Assembly (NCBI GenBank): GCA_947470805.1
Contig: CANIVU010000005.1
Coordinates: forward strand, 1-64,000
Source of the DNA: Acidobacteriota bacterium
Lineage (GTDB): Bacteria; Acidobacteriota; Terriglobia; Bryobacterales; Bryobacteraceae
Reading direction: 5' to 3'
Length of the DNA: 64,000 nt
Shown: one piece after another, positions 56,122 through 63,846 of the stretch
Position numbering within the stretch: the first letter of the stretch is position 1
How the letters are laid out: the number at the start of each line of letters is the position of its first letter
Program-made: the position numbers and the translations under genes
Notes under the pieces: model-generated
The model's database searches: none
Seen by the model: the letters and a program-made list of their open reading frames with translations, nothing else
Told to the model about the DNA's origin: nothing

Positions 56122-56736
56122 TTACATCACCGGCCGGATTTCGGTGGCCGGCGGGCTGTTGACGATCGTTTGGACGGGGGCCGGAGCCGGGATTTCGGCG
56201 GTTTCGGTCTCCGTTGGCGTCGGCGTTTCGGGCTCGTCGTTTGTTTTCAATGACTCTTGGGAGGGTCCTTGACTGGCTGCGAATTTCTTGAGGCGCATGA
56301 TGTCGCGTTCCAGTCTTGAGATCGTGGACTGGTGGCGATTGATTCTGACTTCCAGGCGGTAGACGAGGGAGCCGGGTTTGCAGGCTTCGAGTTCGGCTTG
56401 GAGGACTCCGCCGGTGTTCGAGTGGAGTTCGGCTAGTTCGGATCGGCGGACTAGCATTAATCTCGCGAGTTCCCAGTGGGCGAAGGTGAGTTCATCGACA
56501 CGGGTGGCGATGTATTCGTCTTCGGGTTTCCAGTATTTGTAGAAGTTCTCGCGGAGCTTCAGGAAGCCTTCCTGGCTTACCGAGGCTTTTAGGGTTTCTT
56601 CGTTGGCGAAGAGGCCGTGGGTGAGTGAGCTGGTTCTGGCTTTGAGGAGGCCTTCGGGCGTTTTCGGGCCCTGGCTTTTGGCGCCGTTGATCCGGGCGGA
56701 TTCGGCGCGTCGATTGGAGTGGTTTTGCAATCCCAT
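56122..56736 (-). CDS. acidobacterial protein with GPKTPEG N-terminal motif, unknown function
   Basis: A 204-residue protein. It opens NHSNRRAESARINGAKSQGP and KTPEG, then TSSLTHGLFA. This is the N-terminal pattern (NR..NA...GPKTPEGK....NA..HGL) of a family I know as many scattered copies in acidobacterial genomes. A coiled-coil-like stretch (RLEVRINRHQSTISRLERDI) and a Pro/Thr/Glu-rich tail (PETPTPTETETAEIPAPAPV) follow. No enzyme motif. Codon use is less GC-biased than neighbours, in keeping with a mobile or dispersed family. Confidence 0.75.
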   Translation of the reverse strand: MGLQNHSNRRAESARINGAKSQGPKTPEGLLKARTSSLTHGLFANEETLKASVSQEGFLKLRENFYKYWKPEDEYIATRVDELTFAHWELARLMLVRRSELAELHSNTGGVLQAELEACKPGSLVYRLEVRINRHQSTISRLERDIMRLKKFAASQGPSQESLKTNDEPETPTPTETETAEIPAPAPVQTIVNSPPATEIRPVM

Positions 56737-56929
56737 AGTTTTAGGCTATGGGGTGGTTGACTAGTAACCGGCGGGTTGGGATTTTTGGATTTGGCTGTAG
56801 GTGGTTGGTGGCGTTGGGGTTAGCGATTGGAAAATAAATCCATTTCCCTTGTGACTGACTTTTCCACAGGGGCTATTTTTGATTGATGTAGCGCTCGATA
56901 CCGCCGGAAAGGTCTTCGTTGGGTGAGAC
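56737..56929. other. AT-richer intergenic region with one DnaA-box-like site
   Basis: A 193-bp gap between two minus-strand genes. It contains TTTTCCACA at 56869-56877 (one mismatch to TTATCCACA) and a nearby AT stretch GGAAAATAAATCC. It lies about 4 kb from the skew switch. A single weak box does not establish an origin. No ORF or RNA gene was seen. Confidence 0.3.
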
Positions 56930-58303
56930 CTACCGCGTTGCCAACCACTGGCGAGCCCGGCTGACTGCGCGATCCCAGTCAGGCCGGGTCATGTTTTGCG
57001 CCACGCCGAAGTCCTGCCCCGACAAACGCTGGAGCCGGCCGGCCGCTACATCGCAGTAGCGCATGGGCGGGAAGCCTTCGCGGGTATCGTCGATCAAGAC
57101 GGCGGCGAGTTCGATCTCGCGCTTGTTCTCCGAGTTGGCGGCAGAACCGAAGAGCTTGCGGTACTGCTCGACGTCGATGGCTTTCAACCGCCTTACTGTG
57201 GCGACGAGCGCGTTGAAGTGGGCGTCATCGCCGAAGTCGCGGATGAGGCCGCTGGCAGCTTGGAGTTCGGACATGTTCACCGGGCCGGGATTCATTACCA
57301 AATGCAACGCAGCCGGGAGCGCCTGCGGGAGAACGGAGCGCTGTTCATTGCGAGCCAGAGTCCAGGCGATGGTGACGGCGCCTGTCTGGTTGCGGCTCAG
57401 CGCGTCGCGCAGGCGGGAGATCAGGACGGGGGAATCCTTGAATTCAACGAGTGTGGTGGCGGATCCCCAGGCGTGGGCGGGCGAATCGTCCACCAGTTTG
57501 ATGATCAACCGATCCGGGAATTCGCGGAGTGCGCCTTTCTGGAGCGTGTACGCGAGGAGTCTCATTGTTGGACTTCGGTTTGGCTGGTTGTCGATGGTAC
57601 CTGACAGGATCTGCGCGAGGGGCGGGCGGGGAATACCGAGGGAGCAGACGATTGCTGCCGCGGCGCCGAGCCAACGCTCCTCGTCGTCGCCTATTGCGGC
57701 ATCGAGGAGAGGCTGCGCTTCACTGGGGAAGTCGAAGTTCTCCCGCAGGTAAGAGCTCGCCGAATACTGCTCGGCCGGTGATCCATTTGCGAGCGCGTTG
57801 ATCAATTCGGTGAGGATGAAGTCACGCGGTTTGGCGGGTGCGTCTGGCCTGCGCCACTCCTTTTCGATCACTGGGACCGTGCTGTTCATCCCTTCCTCGG
57901 CGACGAGGGACCACCGGTCCGATCGCTCCTTGGACGGCGACAAGGGAAATAGAGCGCGCTGGCCTTTCTGAAACATGGGCCAAATGGGCGAGCCACTGAA
58001 ACTGCCGACGGGGTCGCCGACGCCGACATACCGCACGATGATCCGATCGCCAGGCAGGGGTGCGTGGGCGAGATTGGAATGGACGCGCTGGACGAGCAAC
58101 GTTGCTTCGTGCCATCGATAGGAACCGGACCAACGTACCGCACCGGCAGCCACGGGCTCGCGCTTTGCGACATCCTCGACTACGCAGACAGCGAGCAGAG
58201 GGGCCTGCGCTAACTCGCCGATACTCCAGGATTTGATAAAGCCTGCGTGTGCGGTGGCGGCGAGGAGCGGGATGAGCGCAGCAATCATGCGGCAGGGGAG
58301 CAT
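56930..58303 (-). CDS. exported protein with HEAT-like alpha-helical repeats, unknown function
   Basis: About 457 residues from the ATG at 58301-58303 (leader MLPCRMIAALIPLLAATAHA); the frame is open 13 codons further upstream. The N-terminal 150 residues look beta-rich (RIIVRYVGVGDPVGSFSGSP). Residues about 170-400 are helical with repeat-like segments (FILTELINALANGSPAEQYS, DSPVLISRLRDALSRNQTGA). No active-site motif was recognised. It lies in the right-hand, G-rich part of the window, isolated from neighbours by 106 and 193 bp. Confidence 0.65.
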   Translation of the reverse strand: MLPCRMIAALIPLLAATAHAGFIKSWSIGELAQAPLLAVCVVEDVAKREPVAAGAVRWSGSYRWHEATLLVQRVHSNLAHAPLPGDRIIVRYVGVGDPVGSFSGSPIWPMFQKGQRALFPLSPSKERSDRWSLVAEEGMNSTVPVIEKEWRRPDAPAKPRDFILTELINALANGSPAEQYSASSYLRENFDFPSEAQPLLDAAIGDDEERWLGAAAAIVCSLGIPRPPLAQILSGTIDNQPNRSPTMRLLAYTLQKGALREFPDRLIIKLVDDSPAHAWGSATTLVEFKDSPVLISRLRDALSRNQTGAVTIAWTLARNEQRSVLPQALPAALHLVMNPGPVNMSELQAASGLIRDFGDDAHFNALVATVRRLKAIDVEQYRKLFGSAANSENKREIELAAVLIDDTREGFPPMRYCDVAAGRLQRLSGQDFGVAQNMTRPDWDRAVSRARQWLATR

Positions 58304-58448
58304 GGCCGTTAGACGGTAATGCAGGGGTGGGGGTTCCCGCAACTGTTCCGATTCGATTGGGTCGGCAGTGCGGGGCCGCGGCCGTGAGGGGGAGATACCT
58401 CTTCCCGGTCAGGTGAGTGGCTGATTGTGGAAAATGGGCCGGCCGGAG

Positions 58449-58817
58449 CTACAGATTCGCGCCGAAGGCCAGCAAACGGCCGTCGCAATCCTTGACTACA
58501 AACTCTCGCGAGTTCCAGGGCATGTTGGCGAGTCCCCGGGTGAATTCCACGCCCCTTTCCGCGTACTCCGCATGGAGGGCATCGGCATCCTCGATGTGCA
58601 CGTAGGCATCGAGCAGTTCCTCCGCATACTTGTCCGGATTTGCCGCAGGCGGTTGCGCGCAGCGGAAGTGGATTGCGTGCCCGTCGCGGGCGACGATCGC
58701 GTAGACGGGCGGGTTCAGCCAGGTTCCGACAATTTCGAAGCCGAGCTGTTCTTTGTAGTAGGCGAGCGTCGCTGGAATGTCAGTTGTGAAGAACAGAGGG
58801 ACGATTTGACGGAACAT
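58449..58817 (-). CDS. VOC/glyoxalase-family protein
   Basis: A 122-residue protein of one VOC module pair (VPLFFTTDIPATLAYYKEQL, FEIVGTWLNPPVYAIVARDG, AYVHIEDADALHAEYAERGV, REFVVKDCDGRLLAFG). His51 (GHAIHFRC) and Glu residues could form the metal site, but a DCDGR ending is also seen in non-metal binding or resistance members. Function is not fixed by sequence. Confidence 0.8.
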   Translation of the reverse strand: MFRQIVPLFFTTDIPATLAYYKEQLGFEIVGTWLNPPVYAIVARDGHAIHFRCAQPPAANPDKYAEELLDAYVHIEDADALHAEYAERGVEFTRGLANMPWNSREFVVKDCDGRLLAFGANL

Positions 58818-58877
58818 GGCCGGAGGGTATCACGGCGAACTCTTCCCTTCCATTCGCCGTCCGGTACCATCGTTTTC

Positions 58878-59618
58878 ATGATCCACGAATCTGCTCTCAG
58901 GAGGCTCGCGACCCTCGCGCTACTGGGCGGAGTGTTGGCGCATGGGGCAACGCCGCGGACGGCGGTTTTGGTTTCCGCCAACGCGGAATGGCGGAGTTTG
59001 AAACCGCTGTTCGCCAAAGCGCGCGTGCAGCAGTCCCCCTACGGAGAGTACTTCTTCGCCCATGTCGGCGGTGAGCGGGTTCTGTTCTTCCACGGCGGAT
59101 GGGGCAAGATCGCCGCGGCGGCTTCGACGCAGTACGTGATCGACCGGTTTGGACCGAAGCGGTTGGTGAACCTGGGAACGTGTGGGGGAGTGGAGGGCCG
59201 GGTGAACCGGTTCGACGTGGTGGCGGTTGAGCGCGTGGTCGTCTACGATATCGCCGAGGCGATGGGGGATTCAAAGGAGGCGATCGCGGACTACTCCACG
59301 GCACTGACGCTGCCCGTCCCGCCGGTGCCGGTGGTTCGCGCGACGATGTATTCCGCCGACCGTGACTTGACGCCCCGCGTCCTGCAGGAACTGGAGCCGC
59401 TGTACCGGCCCGTAGTGGCCGACTGGGAGTCCGGGGCGATCGCGTGGGTGGCGGCGAAAAACAAGACGCCGTTGTTGATACTCCGCGGTGTTTCCGACCT
59501 GGTGGGGCCAGCCAGGGCCGAGGCGGAGGGAGACCTGGGGTTGTTCCAGCGGAACACGGAAAGGGTGATGCAGTCGCTGGTTCGGGACCTGCCACAATGG
59601 CTTCTGGCCTGGAGGTAG
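58878..59618 (+). CDS. exported MTAN-like nucleoside phosphorylase superfamily protein
   Basis: A 246-residue protein from ATG 58878. The N-terminus LATLALLGGVLAHGATP is signal-peptide-like, so it is probably periplasmic, which is unusual for the family. The phosphorylase superfamily core is VLFFHGGWGKIAAAASTQYV, RLVNLGTCGGVEGRVNRFD and VADWESGAIAWVAAKNKTPL, with ILRGVSDLVGP carrying the Asp of the base-binding segment. Homologues cleave MTA/SAH or nucleosides. It is followed after 5 bp by a DinB-like gene with GGAGG. Confidence 0.8.
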   Translation: MIHESALRRLATLALLGGVLAHGATPRTAVLVSANAEWRSLKPLFAKARVQQSPYGEYFFAHVGGERVLFFHGGWGKIAAAASTQYVIDRFGPKRLVNLGTCGGVEGRVNRFDVVAVERVVVYDIAEAMGDSKEAIADYSTALTLPVPPVPVVRATMYSADRDLTPRVLQELEPLYRPVVADWESGAIAWVAAKNKTPLLILRGVSDLVGPARAEAEGDLGLFQRNTERVMQSLVRDLPQWLLAWR

Positions 59619-59623
59619 GCAAC

Positions 59624-60130
59624 GTGAAAGACCTGCGGATACAGATTGAAGAGGTGCTGGCGGAGGCGGAGCGGATTGCCGGGGCGCTGGACGAAGCGGC
59701 GTTGGCGCGGCGGCCGGCCGGTGGGGGGTGGAGTATCGCCGAATGCCTGGATCACATCACGCTGTCGACGGTGACCTTTTGCGGTGCGATCGATGCGGTG
59801 AAGGCGGGCGCGCCTGTTGGCGGCGGGCCGGCGGAGTTGGGGCTGATGGGGCGCGTGGTGCTGTGGGTGATGGAGCCTCCGGTGCGTGTGGTCAAGGCGA
59901 AAGCCCCGCCGGAGATGATGCCGCGAACGGATGGGCGCGCTGTGCTGGATGAGTTTCGCGCGGTGCATCGGGAGTTACTGACGCAGCGGCTGCCAGAGTA
60001 TTTGCGGCTGGACCCGAACCGGGTGCGTGTGAAGACGCCGATGGGGTCCGGGCTGCGACTGGGGCTGTTGCTGCAGGTGATTCCAGCGCACGCGCGGCGG
60101 CATTTGTGGCAGGCCACGCGGGTGCTATAG
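59624..60130 (+). CDS. DinB-superfamily protein
   Basis: A 168-residue protein. GTG 59624 is chosen because GGAGG (59611-59615) lies 8 bases before it, overlapping the end of the MTAN-like gene; an in-frame ATG at 59597 lacks such a site. The DinB four-helix pattern is GGWSIAECLDHITLSTVTF (first metal His), LDEFRAVHRELLTQRLPEYL and LLLQVIPAHARRHLWQATRV (paired His). DinB folds include thiol S-transferases using bacillithiol, which is interesting next to bshA but not conclusive. Overlaps the end of the convergent tetR by 6 bp. Confidence 0.82.
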   Translation: MKDLRIQIEEVLAEAERIAGALDEAALARRPAGGGWSIAECLDHITLSTVTFCGAIDAVKAGAPVGGGPAELGLMGRVVLWVMEPPVRVVKAKAPPEMMPRTDGRAVLDEFRAVHRELLTQRLPEYLRLDPNRVRVKTPMGSGLRLGLLLQVIPAHARRHLWQATRVL

Positions 60131-60910
60131 GCGCGCGTTGTTGATGTAGAGCTCGATGCCGTCGAGGACGCGTTCGAGGCCGAAGTCGAAACTTTCGTCC
60201 ATGGTGCGGGGGCGGCCGGCGCGGGTGGGGAGGGGGGAGGCTGCTGTGATGCCTCCGGATTTTGAGGTCAGGATGGCGGAGAGGATGGGGTAGCGGGGAT
60301 CGTTGATGGCGTGGCAGAGGTCGGCGCCGACGGCTTCGGCCCACTCCTCCGTGGAGATGCCGCGGGCGGTGGCACGGGCGAGAGAGATGGCCGTGTCGGA
60401 ACTGCCGCTGACGTAGCCGTGCACGATGCTGAGCATGTCCATCATGTCCTCCGGCGGGAGGCCGGTTTCGGCGATGGTCCAGAGGAACGCTTCGTGCCAG
60501 CTGAGCCAGTTGGGCCCGTGGGGGGCGGCGACGAAGGGCAACTCCGCCAGCCAGGGGCGAGCGCAGAGCATGGCGCGTTTGGCGTAGGCCCAGTGGCGGA
60601 CTTCGGCGCGCCAGCCTTCGTGTGGTCCGAGGCGGGGGGGCGGGGAGCCCATTGCCGTGTCGACACAGGCATCGATGAGCGCTTCTTTGCTGGGGAAGTA
60701 GCGGTAGGTGGCCATTGTTGTGAAGCCCACCTTTTCCGCTACCGCCGGCATGGTGAGGGCGGCGAGGCCATCGGCATCGGCGATGGTGATGGCGGCCCGG
60801 ACGACGTCTTCGCGCGTCACCGCCGGCTTGGGCCCGCGGGCGGCGCGGGGCTGCTCGTCCCAGAGCAGGGCACTGCGTTCGCGTAGCTTTTCTCGGGTGT
60901 CTGCGGCCAT
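60125..60910 (-). CDS. TetR/AcrR-family transcriptional regulator
   Basis: A 261-residue regulator from the ATG at 60908-60910 (AAGGA at proper spacing). The HTH domain is VTREDVVRAAITIADADGLA, LTMPAVAEKVGFTTMATYRY and FPSKEAL. The ligand domain is TetR_C type (SWHEAFLWTIAETGLPPEDM, LSIVHGYVSGSSDTAISLA). It faces the triple-repeat gene across a 61-bp region with two inverted repeats, so it probably represses that gene and itself. The ligand is unknown. Confidence 0.9.
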   Translation of the reverse strand: MAADTREKLRERSALLWDEQPRAARGPKPAVTREDVVRAAITIADADGLAALTMPAVAEKVGFTTMATYRYFPSKEALIDACVDTAMGSPPPRLGPHEGWRAEVRHWAYAKRAMLCARPWLAELPFVAAPHGPNWLSWHEAFLWTIAETGLPPEDMMDMLSIVHGYVSGSSDTAISLARATARGISTEEWAEAVGADLCHAINDPRYPILSAILTSKSGGITAASPLPTRAGRPRTMDESFDFGLERVLDGIELYINNARL

Positions 60911-60932
60911 GGGAATCCTTCGAAGTTTCCTG

Positions 60933-60985
60933 TTGACAGGATAACTGTGTATACCATACACTTATCTGTGTATGCTGTACACAGA
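60933..60985. promoter_or_regulatory. promoter with two TetR-like operators; leaderless start of the repeat gene
   Basis: TTGACA (60933-60938) and TACACT (60957-60962), spaced 18, form a plausible promoter. The next start codon (60972) would be within about 3 bases of the predicted transcript start. Operator 1 is GTGTAT-ACC-ATACAC (60947-60961). Operator 2 has arms TCTGTGTA and TACACAGA around five bases (60965-60985). Their centres are 21 bp apart, two helical turns. The divergent tetR starts at 60910, suggesting autoregulation plus control of the repeat gene. Confidence 0.75.
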
Positions 60986-61544
60986 AACACGAAACAGACT
61001 GTTGGTTGCCATCTTCGCCGCTGTGGCGATGGGGGCGGGAGCTGGGGCGGCGGAGCCCACGTATGACTATCGGGTGCTGGCGACTTCGCGCACCTCGACG
61101 ATGGAGAAGGAGTTGAATGAAGCGGCGGCGGATGGATTCCGATTCAGCCGGGTGATGGGTGGGCGGGCCACCAATGGCGGGCAGGTGTTGATTGCGATGG
61201 TGCGGGAGGCTGGGGTGGCGGGGCGGAAGTACCGGTTGCTGGCGACATCGCGGACGTCGACGATGGAGCGGGAGATGCAGGCGTTGGCGGACGCGGGGTA
61301 TGGGTATGTGGACCATACGGTGTTTGAGTCGGTGGGGGGTGGGAAGGAAGTGGCGGTGATTATGGAGTTGGATGCTTCGCGGCCGGCCGGGGCGTTGTAC
61401 CGATTGTTGGCGACGACGCGGGCGGGGACGATGGAGAAGGAGTTGCGGGAGGCGGGGGCGCAGGGTTTTGCGTTGGTGGGGTCGGCGGCGGGGAAGACGG
61501 TGGGCGGGAGTGAGGTGATTGCGATATTGCGGAAGGAGCGGTAA
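60972..61544 (+). CDS. exported protein of three DUF4177-like repeats
   Basis: A 190-residue protein with a signal peptide (NRLLVAIFAAVAMGAGAGAA) and three tandem repeats of about 50 residues beginning YDYRVLATSRTSTMEKEL, KYRLLATSRTSTMEREM and LYRLLATTRAGTMEKEL. Each continues with a Gly-rich turn and a short strand (GGQVLIAMVRE, GKEVAVIMELD, GSEVIAILRKE). It resembles DUF4177-type modules. Its ATG lies inside operator 2 with no Shine-Dalgarno, so leaderless translation is likely. The TetR divergent neighbour is the probable regulator. Confidence 0.72.
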   Translation: MLYTETRNRLLVAIFAAVAMGAGAGAAEPTYDYRVLATSRTSTMEKELNEAAADGFRFSRVMGGRATNGGQVLIAMVREAGVAGRKYRLLATSRTSTMEREMQALADAGYGYVDHTVFESVGGGKEVAVIMELDASRPAGALYRLLATTRAGTMEKELREAGAQGFALVGSAAGKTVGGSEVIAILRKER

Positions 61545-61557
61545 GGGGGGGGCATGA

Positions 61558-61572
61558 CATGTGCCGCACATG
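61558..61572. promoter_or_regulatory. palindrome upstream of RHH/PIN toxin-antitoxin pair
   Basis: A perfect inverted repeat, CATGTGC-C-GCACATG, lies 16 bp before the antitoxin ATG. Position and symmetry fit autoregulation by the RHH protein. A second partial ATGC motif (TGCATGTATGC) follows. Confidence 0.6.
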
Positions 61573-61588
61573 CATGTATGCTTGCAGC

Positions 61589-61816
61589 ATGTCGATGATT
61601 CAGATTCGCGATGTTCCGGATGCGATGCACGCCACGTTGAAGGCTCGGGCCGCGCACGAGGGGATGAGCCTGTCGGATTTCCTTAAGCGAGAACTCCAAC
61701 GGGTGGTCGATCGACCCTCGTTGCGGGAATGGCTGGAGCGCACGCAGGAAGCCAAGGCCGTACCCACGAAGCGGAGCGCGGCGGCGGTGATTCGGGAGAT
61801 GCGGGACGAGCGATGA
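61589..61816 (+). CDS. FitA/VapB-like ribbon-helix-helix antitoxin
   Basis: A 75-residue protein from ATG 61589. The RHH domain is MSMIQIRDVPDAMHATLKAR and MSLSDFLKRELQRVV, and the C-terminal toxin-binding tail is PTKRSAAAVIREMRDE. Its stop overlaps the PIN toxin start (ATGA), the normal order for a type II toxin-antitoxin operon. Confidence 0.85.
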   Translation: MSMIQIRDVPDAMHATLKARAAHEGMSLSDFLKRELQRVVDRPSLREWLERTQEAKAVPTKRSAAAVIREMRDER

Positions 61817-62205
61817 TTGTGCTGGACGCCTCCGTCGTTGTTGAGCTCCTGCTGAACGGCGAACTGGCCGGGGAGATCCGGGAGCGGCTTGCCGGGAGCG
61901 AGGCGACCTTGCTTGTTCCGCACTTGATTGACGTGGAAGTAATGAGCGCCATCCGGAGACTGACGGCGGGCGCACGGATTGATTCGCACCGGAGCCGGCA
62001 GTTCCTGGACGCGCTGGCGGCGTTACCGGCGGAGCGGTATTCGCATACGCCGCTGGTGGAGCGCATTTGGGAGTTGCGCCACAATTTTACGGCGTATGAT
62101 GCCGTCTATATCGCGTTGGCGGAGGCGGCGGGGGCGGTCCTTTACACGTGTGACGGGAAGCTTCGTAAGGGGCACTCGGCGCGGGTGGTCGTTTTTGGAG
62201 ATTGA
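61813..62205 (+). CDS. VapC/FitB-like PIN-domain toxin
   Basis: A 130-residue PIN ribonuclease from ATG 61813. The acidic active-site residues are Asp5 (VLDASVVVELL), a Glu in LIDVEVMSAIRR, Asp in FTAYDAVYIALAE and Asp in LYTCDGKLRKG. The four expected acidic positions are intact, so the toxin is probably active. The order antitoxin-toxin with a 4-bp overlap fits VapBC/FitAB pairs. Confidence 0.88.
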   Translation: MIVLDASVVVELLLNGELAGEIRERLAGSEATLLVPHLIDVEVMSAIRRLTAGARIDSHRSRQFLDALAALPAERYSHTPLVERIWELRHNFTAYDAVYIALAEAAGAVLYTCDGKLRKGHSARVVVFGD

Positions 62206-62250
62206 TTGGGGAACGCACGTGGCGGCTGGCGCATTTTGTATACTCCACAG

Positions 62251-62766
62251 ATGCACGGGAACCCCTGGAAAGCACTTGCGCTCAGCTCACTGTTGCTTCT
62301 CTCGGTCTGTTCGATGGGAGGGCAGGAAGTGAAATCTAAGACACCTGAAAAGCCGAAGGCGGCTGAAAAGACGGCGCAGCGGGGGCGGATCCTGGGCATT
62401 GGCGGCATCTTCTTCAAGTCCGCGAATCGGGATCAGATGCGGGAGTGGTATTCGAAGCATCTGGGGATTTCCGATAAAGGCGGCGGGGCGATGCTGCCGT
62501 GGCGGCAGAGCGACGATCCGGAGAAGAAGCACGTCACTGTTTGGTCTGTGTTTCCATCGACTACCGACTACTTTGGGCCGGGGCCGGCTCCGTTCATGAT
62601 CAATTACATTGTGGAGGATCTGGACGCGCTGCTGGAGCGGTTGAAGGGGGAGGGCGTGAAGATCGATGAGAAGCGGATGAATGAATCCTACGGGCGGTTT
62701 GCGTGGATTTATGATGCCGAGGGGAACAAGATTGAGTTGTGGGAGCCGGTGACGAAGAAGCCTTAG
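62251..62766 (+). CDS. exported VOC/glyoxalase-family protein
   Basis: A 171-residue protein from ATG 62251. Leader WKALALSSLLLLSVCSMGGQ suggests export; LSVC is not a good lipobox. The VOC module is GIGGIFFKSANRDQMREWYS, KHLGISDKGGGAMLPWR, FMINYIVEDLDALLERLKGE and GRFAWIYDAEGNKIELWEP. Function is not assignable; similar exported VOC proteins are common in this group. It is followed by the hicA remnant on the other strand. Confidence 0.78.
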   Translation: MHGNPWKALALSSLLLLSVCSMGGQEVKSKTPEKPKAAEKTAQRGRILGIGGIFFKSANRDQMREWYSKHLGISDKGGGAMLPWRQSDDPEKKHVTVWSVFPSTTDYFGPGPAPFMINYIVEDLDALLERLKGEGVKIDEKRMNESYGRFAWIYDAEGNKIELWEPVTKKP

Positions 62767-62788
62767 GCGTGCGTAGGGCTCCAGGGAG

Positions 62789-63029
62789 TCACGAGGGATC
62801 TGGTGGTTTGCCCAAAGAGTCAGCAATCGCGTCGAGTACTTCTTTGACCGTCTTCGGATGCAGCTTAACCCCGGAGTGAAACGGGACGACGACCCGCCTG
62901 GACCCAAGTTGCCCGCCCGGACCCAAGTTGATAGATGCGATGGCTACTCTTCGAACGGAGCCAAATGAATCCGGCATGGAGCAGCACTGACTCTGCCTCC
63001 AGCGCCGTCAGTCGCGGTGTTTTAGGCAT
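62789..63029 (-). pseudogene. hicA: HicA-type toxin broken by a 19-bp tandem duplication
   Basis: From ATG 63027-63029 the frame reads MPKTPRLTALEAESVLLHAG and FIWLRSKSSHRIYQLGS, a HicA start. A 19-bp direct repeat (see 62893-62930) then shifts the frame, and translation ends soon after in GRRPVSLRG. Removing one copy restores SRRVVVPFHSGVKLHPKTVK and EVLDAIADSLGKPPDPS, a complete 73-residue HicA with the usual VVPFHSG and LHPKT segments. The shortened product lacks the catalytic His strand region and is presumably inactive. The hicB antitoxin upstream is intact and overlaps the hicA start by 8 bp. Confidence 0.88.
62893..62930 (-). repeat. 19-bp tandem duplication inside hicA
   Basis: On the + strand the units are CCCGCCTGGACCCAAGTTG (62893-62911) and CCCGCCCGGACCCAAGTTG (62912-62930), differing at one base. 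Since 19 is not a multiple of 3, the extra unit shifts the frame. One point difference between units suggests either time since duplication or a second event. Confidence 0.95.
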
Positions 63030-63243
63030 GCACCTCAATGGCAGTAGTGAGCACGACCTGATGGGGTGGCGTCGATCGCTCTTCCTCGGTGAGGGTTTCC
63101 AAGAACAGTTCGGCGGCCTCCTGAATATTGGCCAGCGCCTCCTCGATGGTGGCGCCCTGGGATTGGCAGCCTTTTAGCTCTGGACACCATGCATAGCAAC
63201 CATCCTCGTCCCGTTCGATCACGACGCTAATTTTGCGCATCAT
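63022..63243 (-). CDS. hicB: HicB-type antitoxin
   Basis: A 73-residue protein with the HicB degraded-RNase-H fold: ISVVIERDEDGCYAWCPELK, GCQSQGATIEEALANIQEAA and LFLETLTEEER. The order hicB-hicA is the reverse of the classic hicA-hicB order but is common in some groups. It may persist as a DNA-binding or inert protein now that its toxin is broken. Confidence 0.88.
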   Translation of the reverse strand: MMRKISVVIERDEDGCYAWCPELKGCQSQGATIEEALANIQEAAELFLETLTEEERSTPPHQVVLTTAIEVHA

Positions 63244-63340
63244 CGCTTTATTCTATCGTTTCGGTGGTGCCGCGCAGAGAAGGGAATCGCCTTTCCGATC
63301 CGGCGAGGGGGAGGGGCGTTGTGATTGACTGGTAGTAGTC

Positions 63341-63838
63341 ATGCTTGGCCAGATTTTGCAGATTAGTGTTTCGAAAGGCGGAGTGCCGAAGTTGCCGGTG
63401 CTGGCGGCTGAAGTTGGGCCGGTGGGGATTCTGGGAGATATTCAGAAAAACACCAAGTATCACGGTGGGCCGCGGCAGGCGCTGCTTTGGATTACCTCCG
63501 AGGGGCTGGACGAGCTGAAGGCCGCGGGGTTTCCGGTTTACCCGGGGGCGATGGGGGAAAACGTCACTACCGTTGGGATTGACCGGCGGGTGGTGCGGTT
63601 GGGCCAGCAGTGGCGGATGGGGGAGGTGATCGTCGAAATCACCAAGATGCGGGAGCCTTGCGCTACCTTGAATCCCTATGGCTTGGGCACGATTCAGAAA
63701 GCGGTTTATGATCCGCAGGTGAAGGCGGGTGACTTTACTTCGCCGCGGTGGGGCCTGGCGGGGTTCTATGTCTCCATCGTCTGCCTGGGGACGTTTGCGC
63801 CGGGGGACCCGGTGACGCTGTTGACGGATGTTGCCTAG
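63341..63838 (+). CDS. MOSC domain protein
   Basis: A 165-residue single-domain MOSC protein, cytosolic. Core segments: LQISVSKGGVPKLPV, DIQKNTKYHGGPRQALLWIT, FPVYPGAMGENVTTVGID and the conserved Cys in MREPCATLNPYGLG. MOSC proteins handle molybdenum-cofactor or sulfur carriers. No partner reductase is in view. It is independent of the hicBA remnant upstream. Confidence 0.88.
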   Translation: MLGQILQISVSKGGVPKLPVLAAEVGPVGILGDIQKNTKYHGGPRQALLWITSEGLDELKAAGFPVYPGAMGENVTTVGIDRRVVRLGQQWRMGEVIVEITKMREPCATLNPYGLGTIQKAVYDPQVKAGDFTSPRWGLAGFYVSIVCLGTFAPGDPVTLLTDVA

Positions 63839-63846
63839 GAATCGCT

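Noticed and set aside
56869-56877. TTTTCCACA as oriC evidence
   Set aside because: A single one-mismatch DnaA-box-like site, with no cluster, dnaA/dnaN genes or strong AT-rich unwinding region, cannot establish an origin; only the skew switch is reported.
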